Source: Microbacterium hibisci (lineage in GTDB: Bacteria > Actinomycetota > Actinomycetes > Actinomycetales > Microbacteriaceae). Taken from it: a stretch of DNA of 64,000 nt. The notes under the pieces are model-generated. The model had not been told where the DNA came from and made no database searches. It worked only from the letters and a program-made list of their open reading frames with translations. The stretch is from assembly GCF_015278255.1 (NCBI RefSeq), contig NZ_JADIJC010000005.1, positions 186,001-250,000 on the forward strand, read 5' to 3'. Each line of letters starts with the position of its first letter. Within the stretch, counting starts at the first letter, position 1. Of the stretch, positions 17,658-26,908 are shown piece after piece. The translations under genes and the position numbers were made by a program.

Positions 17658-20600
17658 CGCCGGCGGCGCATCGCGAACAGGATCCCGCCCGCCGCGAGCA
17701 GGCCGAGGCCGCCCCAGAGGGCCGTCAGCGTGACACCGGTCGGCGGCAGCGCCGCGGGAACGGGCGCGCACGCGGTGGCCGTGGCGTCTCCGCCGGAGAA
17801 GAGGATGGTCGTCGCGTTGAGGAGCCCGGTGCCCTCGGTGTCGGAGCCGACCGTGCAGTCGGCCTGATCGGTCGTGATGTTCGCGGCGACCTTCGCCGTC
17901 GCGGTCACGTCGTAACGGTGAGTGACGCCCCCTCCGATCGACACCGACGCCACGACGCGGAGGTCGTCGATGCCGTCCCACGCGGCGTTCACGGGCAGGC
18001 CCTGCGCCGACGAGACCGCAGCGGAGACGACCGTGATGCCGTTGCCGAAGCGCAATTCGTCGTCGAGGTCATAGGTGTCGGCCACCGCACCGGGGTTGGT
18101 CACCGTCACCGCGTACGCGATCACGTAGCTGCCGTCGGCCTGCTTCGTCGGCCCCGAGGTGACGGTCTTGTCGACCTCGAGCGGGGCGAGGTACGCGTTG
18201 ACGAAGGTGCAGTACACCGTCCCCTGCAGCGGCACCGCGACCGACACCGAGGCGCCCTCCACGATCGGCTCGCTGCCCGAACCCACGCACTCGATGCCGT
18301 CGAGCACCCACCGATCGAGCTCGCTGGTCTCGGTCACGGTGTAGGCGCCCGGTGCCAGCAGCCCCGTCGAGTACGGCTCCGCCTCGTCGGTGAGGGTGAA
18401 CGACGCGCCCTCCGGTCCCCACTCGAAGTCGAACTCCTGGTCGGCGCCCGCCGGGAGCGTCACCTTGTCGACGATCAGCGAGCCCCACTGCGTGTTGGTG
18501 AACGTGCAGACGACGGTCTCGCCCGGGTCGAGCACGATCAGACCCACGAGGTCGTCCACGGTCGACTCGCCGCCCTCCGGCTCGCTGTCGACGCACATGA
18601 GGTCGGTGTTGTCGTATCCCCCGGGTGCGACTTCGGCGAGCTCGTACTCGCCGGGGGCGACGTCTTCGAACGTCGCCGAGCCCGTGCCCTCGGACGTCTC
18701 GATCGAGAAGTCCACGGGGTCGAGCCACGTGCCCAGGAAGTCGAACGTGGCGTCATCGCCCTCCACATTCTTGACGACCACGATCCGTCCGACGGCCGTG
18801 TTCTCGATGTCGCACGAGATCTGGTCGCCGGGCTCCACGCGGAATCCGGTGATGTCGAGGTCCTCGGTCTCGCCATCGGCGTGCGTGATGTCGCACGCGA
18901 GGTCGCCCTCGATCCAGCCGGGCAGGTCGCGCTCGGCCAGCGAGTAGAGGGTGCGAGGAGTCAGACCGGTGAAGGTCGCGACGCCGGCGCCGCCCTCGGT
19001 GACCACCGACGAGACGATCGCCTCACCCGCGGGGTCGATCGGCGTGAGCACGTACTGGAACGTCGCGTCGCCGCCGATCGCCGTCTTGGCGATGGCGATG
19101 TCGATCGGCTCGGGCGAGTTCTCGATCTCGCAGCTCACGGCGACTCCGGGCTGCGCGACGAACGTGACCGCGGCCGGATCCTCGTTCGAATCCTCGACGC
19201 CCGTGCACGTGAGCGCACCCTGCACCCAACCGGGCGCGGCCTGCTCGGCGATCGTGTAGGTCTCGCCGGGCGTGAGGCCGGTCCAGGTCGCCGTCTCGTC
19301 GCCCGGGCCGGTGCCCGAGATGGCCTGCACGCCACCCTCGGGGGTGACGCCCTCCGGCGGAGTGAGCGCGAACGGGAACGACCACTCGTAGTCGTCCGTC
19401 ACGCCGGTGACGGTCTTCGTGACGGAGACGGATGCCGGCAGCGCGGTGTTCTCGGCGGTGCAGGTGAGGCCCGCACCGGGGGTCAGGCGGAACTGCCAGC
19501 CCGGCGCCTCGGCAGAGTCATCCAGCGTGCACGCGAGCGTGCCCGCCCAGCCGCTCCGCGCCACCTCGATGAGGCTGTAGTCCACCCCGGGGACGAGGTC
19601 GGCGAGCGTGATCGAGGGGTCCGCGGACGACACCTCGATCGACCGGACCGCGCCCGTCCCAGTGTCGGTCAGCTGGAACTCGAACGACCAGGCGAAGCCG
19701 TCCGCCACGCCGGCGGCCGTCTTCTCGATCGTCAGGTCGGCCGCTTCGGCGGTGTTGGTGAACACGCACTGCACCACGCCGGCCGCCGCGAGATCCACGG
19801 TGACGACGCCGTCACCGAGGTTCGGCGTCCAGGTGGTACCTTCCGTCGTCTGGCACGTGATGTCGGTCAGCGACCAGCCGTCGACGTCCAGCATCTCGGA
19901 GATGTCGTACTGGCCCGGCTCGAGCGTGCCGCTGTCCCAGGTCGCCTGACCGGGCAGCGGGTTCAGGGTGAAGTCGACCGGCTCGCCCCCGCCGGGCGGG
20001 GTGAACACGAAGTCGAAGTCCTGGTCGTACTCGAACGGATCCGTCTGCTTCACCACGAGGATGCGACCGGGTGTCACGTTCGCGTAGTAGCACGTGACCG
20101 TGTCGCCGGGAGCGAGCGTGAAGTCGGCGTCGTAGCTGTCGAAGAAGAAGTCCTGCCCGCCTATCGTGCAGATGAGCGAGCCGAGCTGCGTGCCGTGCTG
20201 ATTCGGCAGCTCGCTCACCGTATAGGCCCCGGGTTCCACCCCCTCGAACGTCTGGTAGTAGTTCTCGCCGTCACCGGTCTCGGCGGTGATCGAGAAGCTG
20301 CCGTCCTCCGGGAGCGCCGGCGTTCCCGTCGTCCAGTCGCCGATGAAGTCGAACACCAGTCCGTCCTCGGTGCCGAAGGCCTCCTTGCTGATGACGATGT
20401 TGCCGAGCTGCGTGTTGGTAAAGGTGCACGCGACGTCCTCCGCGGCGACCGTCGTCACCTGGACGGCGGCACCCGATCCGACCGCCCCGCTCGAGCATTC
20501 GATGTCGGGATCGCCCATCCAGCCGGCCGGGATGACCTCGCTGATGTCCACCGTCGTACCTGGCGCGAACGCGTACGTGATGCTCTCGCCGTCGCTCAGG

Positions 20601-21976
20601 CTGGCCGGGTTGCCGCCGATCGTGAAGTCGAACTCCTGCGGCGAACCGTCGGGCAGCGTCTGCTTCGTCACCGTCACGGTCGACACCGCGTTCGTGATGA
20701 CGCAGTCCGTCTGCGTGCTGGGGTAGATCGTGAAGACGTCGGCCGGATCGTCGAGGACGAACTGGATCGGGCTACCGGTGCCGGGCTGCGTCGCCGTGCA
20801 CACCATCGACTCCAGCGCCCACGGGGCGGTGACCGTCTCCGACAACTGGTAGTCGGTCGAGCCGAGCACGTTGACGAAGGTGTCGGTCTCGCCGATGCCC
20901 AGGTCGTCCGTGATCTCAGTCGCGTCGGTGTCAGGGAGCACCACTCCACCGCCGGCGCGGTCGACCACGTAGTCGAAGCGGTCATCGGAGTCGTACCCCG
21001 CGGGCACGACGTCCTTCGTGACCGAGAGCGCGCCGCAGTTGGCGATGGTGAGCGGGTCGACCGGGTCGAAGTAGTCCTGCGTCTGCGCGGTGAAGTCGTT
21101 GCCCGTGCGCGACAGCATGGTCGAGACGGTGAAGGTCGTGCACTCTTCCGGGCTGAACAGTCCGGCCGTCGTGAGGTCGACCGCGAACTCGCCGAACGTC
21201 GCCTGCGGTTGGTTGCCGACCGGCAGCGGCCCTTCAGTGCGCACACCGACGGCCCAGTCGAAGTCGATGGTCTCGCCGGTGGGCAGCCACTGGCCGGCGC
21301 CGTTCGGGTTCGCGCAGGCGTCGCCCGCAGTCGGCGTCCAGCGTCGGAACTGGACGGTCATCGTGCTCGTGCTCGACACATAATCGAAGACGATCAGGAC
21401 GTCGTCGCATCGCCCCGCGGCGGGTCCCTCGAGCAGTTGAAGCGCGCTCATGTCGCCGTTGCCCACGAGACGGGTCCAGTACCCGTACAGGATGGCGTGC
21501 CGCACGCCATCGGCCCCGGCGACCACCTCGTAGGCCGAGCCGATGCTGCAGAGGTTGCCCTTCTCATTGACGTTCGCGGGACCGGGTGCCCATGGGATGG
21601 TGTTCGGCGTCTGCGAGCCCGGCGATCCCGTCGCGTCCTGCGTGGTCGAGGGGCACGCGCCGGCGAGCGTGCCGTTGTCCCACGAGAAGGTGGCGTCCAG
21701 GATGCCGCTCGAGGTCAGCCCGTCCGCGGTGGTGTACCCGCCGGTCGGCGTGAACGTATACGTGCCGTTCGGCACCGGCGCACTCAGGAACGAGTTCCAG
21801 TCGAACGTGGCCGGCGGGGTGCCGCCCGTTTTGTCTCCGTCGATCTGGAAGCCGGTGTCGAGCCCGGAGGGCTCGAGGGTCGCCGCGGTGGCGGCACCGG
21901 TTGCGGCGAACGGCACCAGCAGCGCACCGAGCAGGGCGCCGATGGCGAGGAGAGACAGGGGGCGCGTGCGAGACAT
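17630..21976 (-). CDS. Secreted repeat protein with LPPTG wall anchor (prealbumin-like/DUF5979-type repeats)
   Basis: A 1448-residue surface protein. Residues 1-33 form a signal peptide (MSRTRPLS, a hydrophobic core, then an Ala-rich cleavage region). An N-terminal adhesin-like domain of about 330 residues follows. Then come about nine repeats of 85-110 residues that each open with a strand such as ITVTK, VVVKN or IEKTAAG and close with Cys followed by FTNT, IENT or similar. Each repeat has a Cys in mid-repeat and one at its end, suggesting one disulfide per domain. A DUF11-like stretch near the C-terminus leads to LPPTG (1410-1414), a hydrophobic helix and a MRRRRYPR tail: a sortase substrate. 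AAAGGA lies 7-8 nt upstream of the ATG. No sortase gene is in the window. Adhesion or pilus-like role inferred. Confidence 0.85.
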   Translation of the reverse strand: MSRTRPLSLLAIGALLGALLVPFAATGAATAATLEPSGLDTGFQIDGDKTGGTPPATFDWNSFLSAPVPNGTYTFTPTGGYTTADGLTSSGILDATFSWDNGTLAGACPSTTQDATGSPGSQTPNTIPWAPGPANVNEKGNLCSIGSAYEVVAGADGVRHAILYGYWTRLVGNGDMSALQLLEGPAAGRCDDVLIVFDYVSSTSTMTVQFRRWTPTAGDACANPNGAGQWLPTGETIDFDWAVGVRTEGPLPVGNQPQATFGEFAVDLTTAGLFSPEECTTFTVSTMLSRTGNDFTAQTQDYFDPVDPLTIANCGALSVTKDVVPAGYDSDDRFDYVVDRAGGGVVLPDTDATEITDDLGIGETDTFVNVLGSTDYQLSETVTAPWALESMVCTATQPGTGSPIQFVLDDPADVFTIYPSTQTDCVITNAVSTVTVTKQTLPDGSPQEFDFTIGGNPASLSDGESITYAFAPGTTVDISEVIPAGWMGDPDIECSSGAVGSGAAVQVTTVAAEDVACTFTNTQLGNIVISKEAFGTEDGLVFDFIGDWTTGTPALPEDGSFSITAETGDGENYYQTFEGVEPGAYTVSELPNQHGTQLGSLICTIGGQDFFFDSYDADFTLAPGDTVTCYYANVTPGRILVVKQTDPFEYDQDFDFVFTPPGGGEPVDFTLNPLPGQATWDSGTLEPGQYDISEMLDVDGWSLTDITCQTTEGTTWTPNLGDGVVTVDLAAAGVVQCVFTNTAEAADLTIEKTAAGVADGFAWSFEFQLTDTGTGAVRSIEVSSADPSITLADLVPGVDYSLIEVARSGWAGTLACTLDDSAEAPGWQFRLTPGAGLTCTAENTALPASVSVTKTVTGVTDDYEWSFPFALTPPEGVTPEGGVQAISGTGPGDETATWTGLTPGETYTIAEQAAPGWVQGALTCTGVEDSNEDPAAVTFVAQPGVAVSCEIENSPEPIDIAIAKTAIGGDATFQYVLTPIDPAGEAIVSSVVTEGGAGVATFTGLTPRTLYSLAERDLPGWIEGDLACDITHADGETEDLDITGFRVEPGDQISCDIENTAVGRIVVVKNVEGDDATFDFLGTWLDPVDFSIETSEGTGSATFEDVAPGEYELAEVAPGGYDNTDLMCVDSEPEGGESTVDDLVGLIVLDPGETVVCTFTNTQWGSLIVDKVTLPAGADQEFDFEWGPEGASFTLTDEAEPYSTGLLAPGAYTVTETSELDRWVLDGIECVGSGSEPIVEGASVSVAVPLQGTVYCTFVNAYLAPLEVDKTVTSGPTKQADGSYVIAYAVTVTNPGAVADTYDLDDELRFGNGITVVSAAVSSAQGLPVNAAWDGIDDLRVVASVSIGGGVTHRYDVTATAKVAANITTDQADCTVGSDTEGTGLLNATTILFSGGDATATACAPVPAALPPTGVTLTALWGGLGLLAAGGILFAMRRRRYPRTESAA

Positions 21977-22082
21977 GGCCGTCCTTTCGTCGGGAGGCCG
22001 CCTCGCCGGGTACCGAGGCGCATTCCTCGCCGCCTGGACCCACGGAGCTGACACGCCGGGCCGGGCTTGAGCCAGAAGATAG

Positions 22083-22118
22083 CGGATGCCGGGAGTCGAG
22101 CGCGACCCCCGGCATCCG
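22083..22118. repeat. Inverted repeat built on GGATGCC/GGCATCC
   Basis: Arms CGGATGCCGGG (22083-22093) and CCCGGCATCCG (22108-22118) are perfect 11-bp complements with a 14-nt loop. It sits just upstream of the candidate surface-protein promoter, between divergent genes, so it is not an ordinary terminator. A near-identical stem is at 55391-55417. Confidence 0.6.
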
Positions 22119-22282
22119 TCCGTTCACCGTTTCGTTATCGACGCACCGTGACGGTGAGCTCCTTGCTCGACGTGACACCGGCTTCGTTCGCGGCGAGCGA
22201 CCCGGAGTGTTACATCCGGCGCCCCTGGGGCGTGCGGACGGGGGCGTCCGGTCACAGCGGCGGGGGCGGCATCCGCGCTGAC

Positions 22283-22288
22283 TAGACT
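22283..22288 (+). promoter_or_regulatory. -10 box TAGACT for metG
   Basis: TAGACT, then 6 nt to the GTG at 22295. Leaderless arrangement without a Shine-Dalgarno sequence. Confidence 0.55.
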
Positions 22289-22294
22289 CGTCGG

Positions 22295-23875
22295 GTGACT
22301 TCCGGCCCCTCGTCCTTCTACATCACGACGCCGATCTACTATCCGAGCGACGTGCCCCACATCGGCCACGGCTACACCACCGTGGCGGTCGACACCCTCG
22401 CGCGCTGGCACCGCCAGGCGGGCGACGACACGTGGATGCTCACGGGCACCGACGAGCACGGCCAGAAGATGATGCGCGCCGCCGCCGCCAACGGCTCGAC
22501 CCCGCAGGAATGGGTCGACAAGCTCGTGAGCGAGGCGTGGTTCCCGCTGCTCGAGACGCTCGACGTCGCCAACGACGACTTCATCCGCACGACGCAGCCC
22601 CGCCACGAGGAGCGCGTCAAGCAGTTCGTGCAGGCGATCTACGACCGCGGGTACATCTACGCGGGCGAGTTCGAGGCGCTGTACTGCGTCGGCTGCGAGG
22701 AGTTCAAGACCGAGGCCGAGATCGTCGACGGCGAGGGTCCCTTCGAGGGGCTCAAGGTCTGCGCGATCCACTCGAAGCCGCTCGAGCTGCTGCAGGAGAA
22801 GAACTACTTCTTCAAGCTCAGCGAGTTCCAGGACAAGCTGCTCGAGCTCTACACGACCGTGCCCGACTTCATCCGTCCTGAATCGGCGCGCAACGAGGTC
22901 GTCTCGTTCGTCAAGAACGGTCTCAAGGACCTCTCCATCTCGCGATCGACCTTCGACTGGGGCATCACGGTTCCCTGGGACGAGTCGCACGTCATCTACG
23001 TGTGGGTCGACGCGCTGCTCAACTACGCGACCGCGATCGGCTACGGCGAAGACCCCGAGGAGTTCGCCCGGCGCTGGCCCGCGTACCACGTCGTCGGCAA
23101 GGACATCCTGCGCTTCCACGCCGTCATCTGGCCCGCGATGCTCATGGCCGCGGGTCTCGAGGTGCCGCGCGGCGTCTTCGCGCACGGCTGGCTGCTCGTG
23201 GGCGGCGAGAAGATGTCGAAGTCCAAGCTCACCGGCATCGCGCCCACCGAGATCACCGACGTCTTCGGCTCGGACGCGTACCGCTTCTACTTCCTGTCGG
23301 CGATCGCGTTCGGCCAGGACGGCTCGTTCTCGTGGGAGGACCTCTCGGCCCGCTATCAGGCCGAGCTCGCCAACGGCTTCGGCAACCTCGCCTCGCGCAC
23401 CACGGCCATGGTCGAGCGCTACTTCGAGGGCGTCGTGCCGCCGGCGGGCGTCTACACGGAGGCGGATCTCCACATCCAGAAGACGGTGGCGGATGCCGCA
23501 GCCGCCGCCGACGCCGCGATCGAGCGCTTCCGCATCGACGAGGCGATCAGCTCGATCTGGACGATCGTCGACGCGCTGAACCTGTACATCACCGAGAACG
23601 AGCCGTGGGCGCTCGCCAAGGACGACGCGCAGCGCGAGCGTCTCGGCACGGTGCTGTACACCGCCGCCGAGGCCCTGCGAGCCCTCGCGGTGCTGCTGTC
23701 GCCGGTCATGCCGGTCTCGACCGAGAAGCTCTGGATCGCGCTCGGCGCGGCCGAGTCGCTCGGCCGCCTGCAGGACCAGCCCCTCCGCGAGGCGGGCGCG
23801 TGGGGCGCGCTCCAGCCCGGCACGTCGGTCAACGGCCTCGCGCCGCTGTTCCCCCGCGTCGAACAGTCGGTGTGA
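22295..23875 (+). CDS. metG: Methionyl-tRNA synthetase
   Basis: A 526-residue class I aminoacyl-tRNA synthetase charging tRNA-Met. HIGH is at 22-25 (PHIGHGYTTV) and KMSKS at 306-310 (GGEKMSKSKLTG). The connective peptide has a zinc-knuckle-like set C131-x-x-C134 with C156 and H159. The protein ends soon after the anticodon-binding helical bundle and lacks the C-terminal tRNA-binding (Trbp111-like) extension of E. coli MetG, normal for actinobacteria. The GTG start follows a TAGACT -10 box by 6 nt. It precedes tatD, an arrangement common in Gram-positives, though 183 bp with an inverted repeat lie between. Confidence 0.97.
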   Translation: MTSGPSSFYITTPIYYPSDVPHIGHGYTTVAVDTLARWHRQAGDDTWMLTGTDEHGQKMMRAAAANGSTPQEWVDKLVSEAWFPLLETLDVANDDFIRTTQPRHEERVKQFVQAIYDRGYIYAGEFEALYCVGCEEFKTEAEIVDGEGPFEGLKVCAIHSKPLELLQEKNYFFKLSEFQDKLLELYTTVPDFIRPESARNEVVSFVKNGLKDLSISRSTFDWGITVPWDESHVIYVWVDALLNYATAIGYGEDPEEFARRWPAYHVVGKDILRFHAVIWPAMLMAAGLEVPRGVFAHGWLLVGGEKMSKSKLTGIAPTEITDVFGSDAYRFYFLSAIAFGQDGSFSWEDLSARYQAELANGFGNLASRTTAMVERYFEGVVPPAGVYTEADLHIQKTVADAAAAADAAIERFRIDEAISSIWTIVDALNLYITENEPWALAKDDAQRERLGTVLYTAAEALRALAVLLSPVMPVSTEKLWIALGAAESLGRLQDQPLREAGAWGALQPGTSVNGLAPLFPRVEQSV

Positions 23876-23907
23876 TCCGCCGCGTCGCCGGAGCGCCTGT
23901 CGTCCAT

Positions 23908-23976
23908 GTCCCGCTTTCTGCCGTCGATGTCCCGATCTCGGCGATTTGTCGGCTTCTTTTCGACCGAAAGTGGGAC
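23908..23976. repeat. Imperfect inverted repeat between metG and tatD
   Basis: GTCCCGCTTTCTGCCG (23908-23923) faces CGACCGAAAGTGGGAC (23961-23976): 13 of 16 positions pair. The copy GATGTCCCGA at 23926-23935 repeats part of the left arm. The 36-bp interior is AT-richer than its surroundings. It may act as a weak metG terminator or be a remnant of an intergenic palindromic element; I cannot decide. Confidence 0.45.
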
Positions 23977-24058
23977 TTGCAGGGTGACAGAGGGGCGCAG
24001 GAGTGCAGTGAGGAACGCAGGAGTGAGCGGAAGCCGATGAGTGAAAGCGGAGGTCGGC

Positions 24059-24970
24059 ATGAGTGAGCCGCGGGTGCCGTACCCGGCTGCGACCGCTGAC
24101 CCGTCGCAGTACGTCCGGACGCGCGAGAAGGGCTCGCGCGATGTCTCGTACCCCGCCGCTCCCGAGCCGCTCGCGGTGCCGATGTACGACAACCACGCGC
24201 ACCTCGAAATCGAGGACGGCGTCGGCCTGTCGCTCGACGAACAGCTCGAGCGCGCGGGCGAGGTCGGCGTGGTCGGCGTCGTGCAGGCCGGTGGCGACAT
24301 CGAGTCGAGCCGCTGGTCGGCGTGGGCTGCGGCATCCCACCCCCGTGTCCTCGCGGCCGTCGCCATCCACCCCAACGAGGCCCCCGCGTACGCCGCGGCG
24401 GGTCGGCTCGGGGAGGCGATCGCGGTGATCGACGAGCTCGCCGCGCAGCCGCGAGTGCGCGCGATCGGCGAGACGGGCCTGGACTTCTTCCGCACCGACG
24501 ATGACGGGCGGCCGGCGCAGTTCGAGAGCTTCGAGGCGCACATCGCGCTCGCGAAGAAGCACGGCATAGCGATGCAGATCCACGACCGCGACGCGCACGA
24601 GGCGGTGCTCGAGACCCTCGAGCGGGTCGGTGCGCCCGACCGCACGGTGTTCCACTGCTTCTCGGGCGACGCCGACATGGCGCGCATCGCGGGGGAGCGC
24701 GGCTACTGGCTCTCGTTCGCCGGGAACATCACGTTCAAGAACGCGCAGAACCTGCGCGATGCGCTCGCGGTGATCCCGCGCGAGCGGATCCTGGTCGAGA
24801 CGGACGCCCCTTTCCTCACCCCGACCCCGCACCGCGGCCGGCCGAACGCGCCGTACCTGATCCCCGTGACGGTGCGGTTCATGGCCGCCGAGCTCGGCGT
24901 CGACCTCGATGAGCTGTGCGCACAGATCGCCGCGAACACGCTCGAGGTCTACGGCTCGTTCGAGGACTGA
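24059..24970 (+). CDS. tatD: TatD-family metal-dependent hydrolase
   Basis: A 303-residue TIM-barrel hydrolase. Residues 44-48 give the metal-binding D-N-HxH start (YDNHAHLE). Later come GETGLDFF with the metal-bridging Glu, HCFSG, and ETDAPFLTP with the catalytic Asp near the C-terminus. Family members are 3'-5' DNA exonucleases or D-aminoacyl-tRNA/phosphoesterase-like enzymes. The start MSEPR has GGAGG 6 nt upstream; it adds about 40 residues before the barrel, usual in Microbacteriaceae. It is 3 bp from the Nudix gene, so co-transcribed. Confidence 0.93.
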   Translation: MSEPRVPYPAATADPSQYVRTREKGSRDVSYPAAPEPLAVPMYDNHAHLEIEDGVGLSLDEQLERAGEVGVVGVVQAGGDIESSRWSAWAAASHPRVLAAVAIHPNEAPAYAAAGRLGEAIAVIDELAAQPRVRAIGETGLDFFRTDDDGRPAQFESFEAHIALAKKHGIAMQIHDRDAHEAVLETLERVGAPDRTVFHCFSGDADMARIAGERGYWLSFAGNITFKNAQNLRDALAVIPRERILVETDAPFLTPTPHRGRPNAPYLIPVTVRFMAAELGVDLDELCAQIAANTLEVYGSFED

Positions 24971-24973
24971 CCG

Positions 24974-25504
24974 GTGACCGGCGCGGACGACGAGCTGTGG
25001 GATCTGACGGATGCCGCGGGCACCGCGCTCGGCCGCACCCACCGTCGCGGCGACCCGGGCTTCCCCGAGGGCGTGTTCCACCTCGTGTCGTCGGTGTGCG
25101 TCGTGCGCGGCGACGGTCGGGTGCTGCTCACCCTGCGCGCGCCGGACAAGCCGTGGGGTTCGACGTGGGAGTTCCCCGCCGGGAGCGCCCTGACCGGCGA
25201 GACGAGTGAGCAGGCGGCCGTCCGCGAGCTGTACGAGGAGACGGGCGTCCGGGTCGGCGTCGCCGATCTGCAGCTCGTCGGCCGTCTCACCGAGCGGACA
25301 GCGCTGTTCGACGTGTACGTGGTCCGTGTGGACGGCGATCCGTCGCTCGCGCTCGACCCGGCCGAGGTGAGCGAGAGTGCCTGGGTGCCGTTCGCCGAGG
25401 CGCTGCGGCGCGGCGCGGCCGGCGAGATGGCGGGCCCGTGGACTCCGCGCCTCGAACAGCTCGGCGCCCGTCTGGGCGAGCTCGTCGAGGATCCGCGGAC
25501 GTAG
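24974..25504 (+). CDS. Nudix hydrolase (IDI/YfcD-like)
   Basis: A 176-residue protein with an exact Nudix box, Gx5Ex7REUxEExGU, at residues 70-92 (GSALTGE, then RELYEETGV). The N-terminus DELWDLTDAAGTALG and the segment RGDPGFPEGVFHLV resemble the YfcD/isopentenyl-diphosphate-isomerase branch rather than MutT. The extra IDI catalytic cysteine is not where an isomerase would need it, so I call it a diphosphate hydrolase of unknown substrate. GTG start, 3 bp after the tatD stop. Confidence 0.9.
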   Translation: MTGADDELWDLTDAAGTALGRTHRRGDPGFPEGVFHLVSSVCVVRGDGRVLLTLRAPDKPWGSTWEFPAGSALTGETSEQAAVRELYEETGVRVGVADLQLVGRLTERTALFDVYVVRVDGDPSLALDPAEVSESAWVPFAEALRRGAAGEMAGPWTPRLEQLGARLGELVEDPRT

Positions 25505-25536
25505 ACCGCCGCGGGGCCGGATGTCGGCCGGTGCCG

Positions 25537-26841
25537 TCAGTCGCGCAGCGGCAGGCCGCCGGCTCCCGGCTCCTCCTCGCCGGCGATCTCGTTCTTGTCG
25601 GCCGCGTCGAGCACGGGCTTGGCGGCGGCGATGTGCGAGATCGAGCGCCACACCAGCGCGAGGGTCACGGCCGATCCCGCGAAGGCGAACCACCACGGGG
25701 CGGTGAGACCCCACAGCTGCGCGAGGATGCCGCCGATGAACTGCCCGATCACGAGCCCGCCGAAGACGCCGACCATGTTGACCGACGCGATGCGGCCCTG
25801 CAGCTCCATCGGCACGAGGCGCTGACGCACGGTGGTCGAGATCGTGCCCCAGATGAAGGCATACAGCCCGAAGCCGAACATGATGACGAACGCCACCGCG
25901 GGTGAGGTCGTCAGCGCGAAGCACAGGTGCATGAGCACCTCGAGCGACAGGCACACCCGCATGAGCGTCGAGAACGACACGTGCCGCTCGAGCCAGCCGA
26001 AGCTGAAGACCGCGATGATGCCGCCGATCGCGGAGGCGGTGGTGAGCGCTCCGTAGCCGACAGGACCCATGCCGAGGTGCTCGGTGGCGTAGAGCACGAG
26101 CACGCCCCAGGGCGCCGCCCACGTGACGTTGAAGACCAGGATGATGATGACCAGTGTGCGCACCGGTGCGTTGTGGCGCAGCCACCGCAGGCCCTCGCGG
26201 ATCGCGTGCGCCTTGCTGCCGCGCTCCGCCTCGGGGTGCTCCGGGACCGGCGTGCGCGCGATGCGGGAGATGAGCAGCACGGCGAGCGACACGCACAGCA
26301 CCTGCAGCACGAACGGCCAGAACGAGCCGACCGCGAACAGGAAGGCGCCCAGCGGCGGGCCCGCGAGCTGGTTCGCGACGAGGTAGCCGGCCTGCATGCG
26401 GGCGTTCCCGACACCGAGGTCGGCGGGCTTCACGAGCATCGGCAGCAGGGTGCTGCCCGCGGAGTCGGCGAACACCTCGGCCGTGCCGTAGAGGAACGCG
26501 GTGGCCAGCACGAGCCAGACGGTCGCCTGACCGGTGACCAGGAATCCCACGAGCACGAGCACGATCACCGCGCGCAGTCCGTTGGCGAGCATGACCAGCC
26601 GCCGTCTGTCGTGGTGGTCGGCGACGGCGCCTGCCAGCAGGCCGAACAGCAGCCACGGCAGGAACTGCATCATGGCGCCCGCCGCGACGAGGATCGGCGA
26701 CGACGTGAGCGACGCGATCAGCAGCGGCGCCGCGGCCAGCGCGATGCCGTCGCCGAGGTTGCTCGTCCACGACGACGCGAGCAGCCACCGGAAGTCGGTG
26801 CCCAGGCGGCGGGGTGCGATCAGGTCGCCGAGCGAAGGCAT
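25537..26841 (-). CDS. MFS transporter (MFS_3 / EntS-like exporter group)
   Basis: A 434-residue membrane protein with 12 predicted helices. The loop between helices 2 and 3 has the MFS motif GAVADHHDRRRLVML, and the N-terminus TDFRWLLASSWTSNLGDGI is typical of the MFS_3 group that includes enterobactin exporter EntS and macrolide pumps. Substrate unknown; probably export. The ATG at 26841 follows a TAGGAT -10 box by 6 nt, so despite lying 67 bp downstream of the sugar porter it has its own promoter. It ends convergently with the Nudix gene, 32 bp apart. Confidence 0.9.
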   Translation of the reverse strand: MPSLGDLIAPRRLGTDFRWLLASSWTSNLGDGIALAAAPLLIASLTSSPILVAAGAMMQFLPWLLFGLLAGAVADHHDRRRLVMLANGLRAVIVLVLVGFLVTGQATVWLVLATAFLYGTAEVFADSAGSTLLPMLVKPADLGVGNARMQAGYLVANQLAGPPLGAFLFAVGSFWPFVLQVLCVSLAVLLISRIARTPVPEHPEAERGSKAHAIREGLRWLRHNAPVRTLVIIILVFNVTWAAPWGVLVLYATEHLGMGPVGYGALTTASAIGGIIAVFSFGWLERHVSFSTLMRVCLSLEVLMHLCFALTTSPAVAFVIMFGFGLYAFIWGTISTTVRQRLVPMELQGRIASVNMVGVFGGLVIGQFIGGILAQLWGLTAPWWFAFAGSAVTLALVWRSISHIAAAKPVLDAADKNEIAGEEEPGAGGLPLRD

Positions 26842-26847
26842 CCCGCC

Positions 26848-26853
26848 ATCCTA
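26848..26853 (-). promoter_or_regulatory. -10 box TAGGAT for the MFS exporter
   Basis: Minus-strand TAGGAT, 6 nt before the ATG at 26841; leaderless spacing, and evidence that this gene is transcribed separately from the sugar porter upstream. Confidence 0.5.
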
Positions 26854-26908
26854 GGCGCGCCGGCGCGGCCGTCAGGACGGACGACGGATGCCGCACCCGC
26901 CGCGTCCG

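Larger units (their letters stand above)
21977..22294. other. Divergent intergenic region between the surface-protein gene and metG
   Basis: 318 bp without a gene. It holds the surface-gene Shine-Dalgarno (minus-strand AAAGGA near 21984), a possible minus-strand -10 TATCTT (22076-22081) giving a leader of about 95 nt, a hairpin at 22083-22118 and the metG -10 box at 22283-22288. No T-box or other riboswitch is recognisable ahead of metG. Confidence 0.5.

Noticed and set aside
17918..22051. 1377-codon plus-strand frame opposite the surface-protein gene
   Set aside because: The minus-strand reading has a signal peptide, repeats and LPPTG. The plus frame is Arg/Val/Asp-rich low complexity with no ribosome site.
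21977..22294. T-box or other riboswitch ahead of metG
   Set aside because: No T-box sequence or terminator/antiterminator pair. The -10 box places the mRNA start at the GTG.
22124..26896. 1590-codon minus-strand frame across metG, tatD, the Nudix gene and the MFS gene
   Set aside because: It runs opposite three clear genes and out of frame with a fourth, with no recognisable domain.
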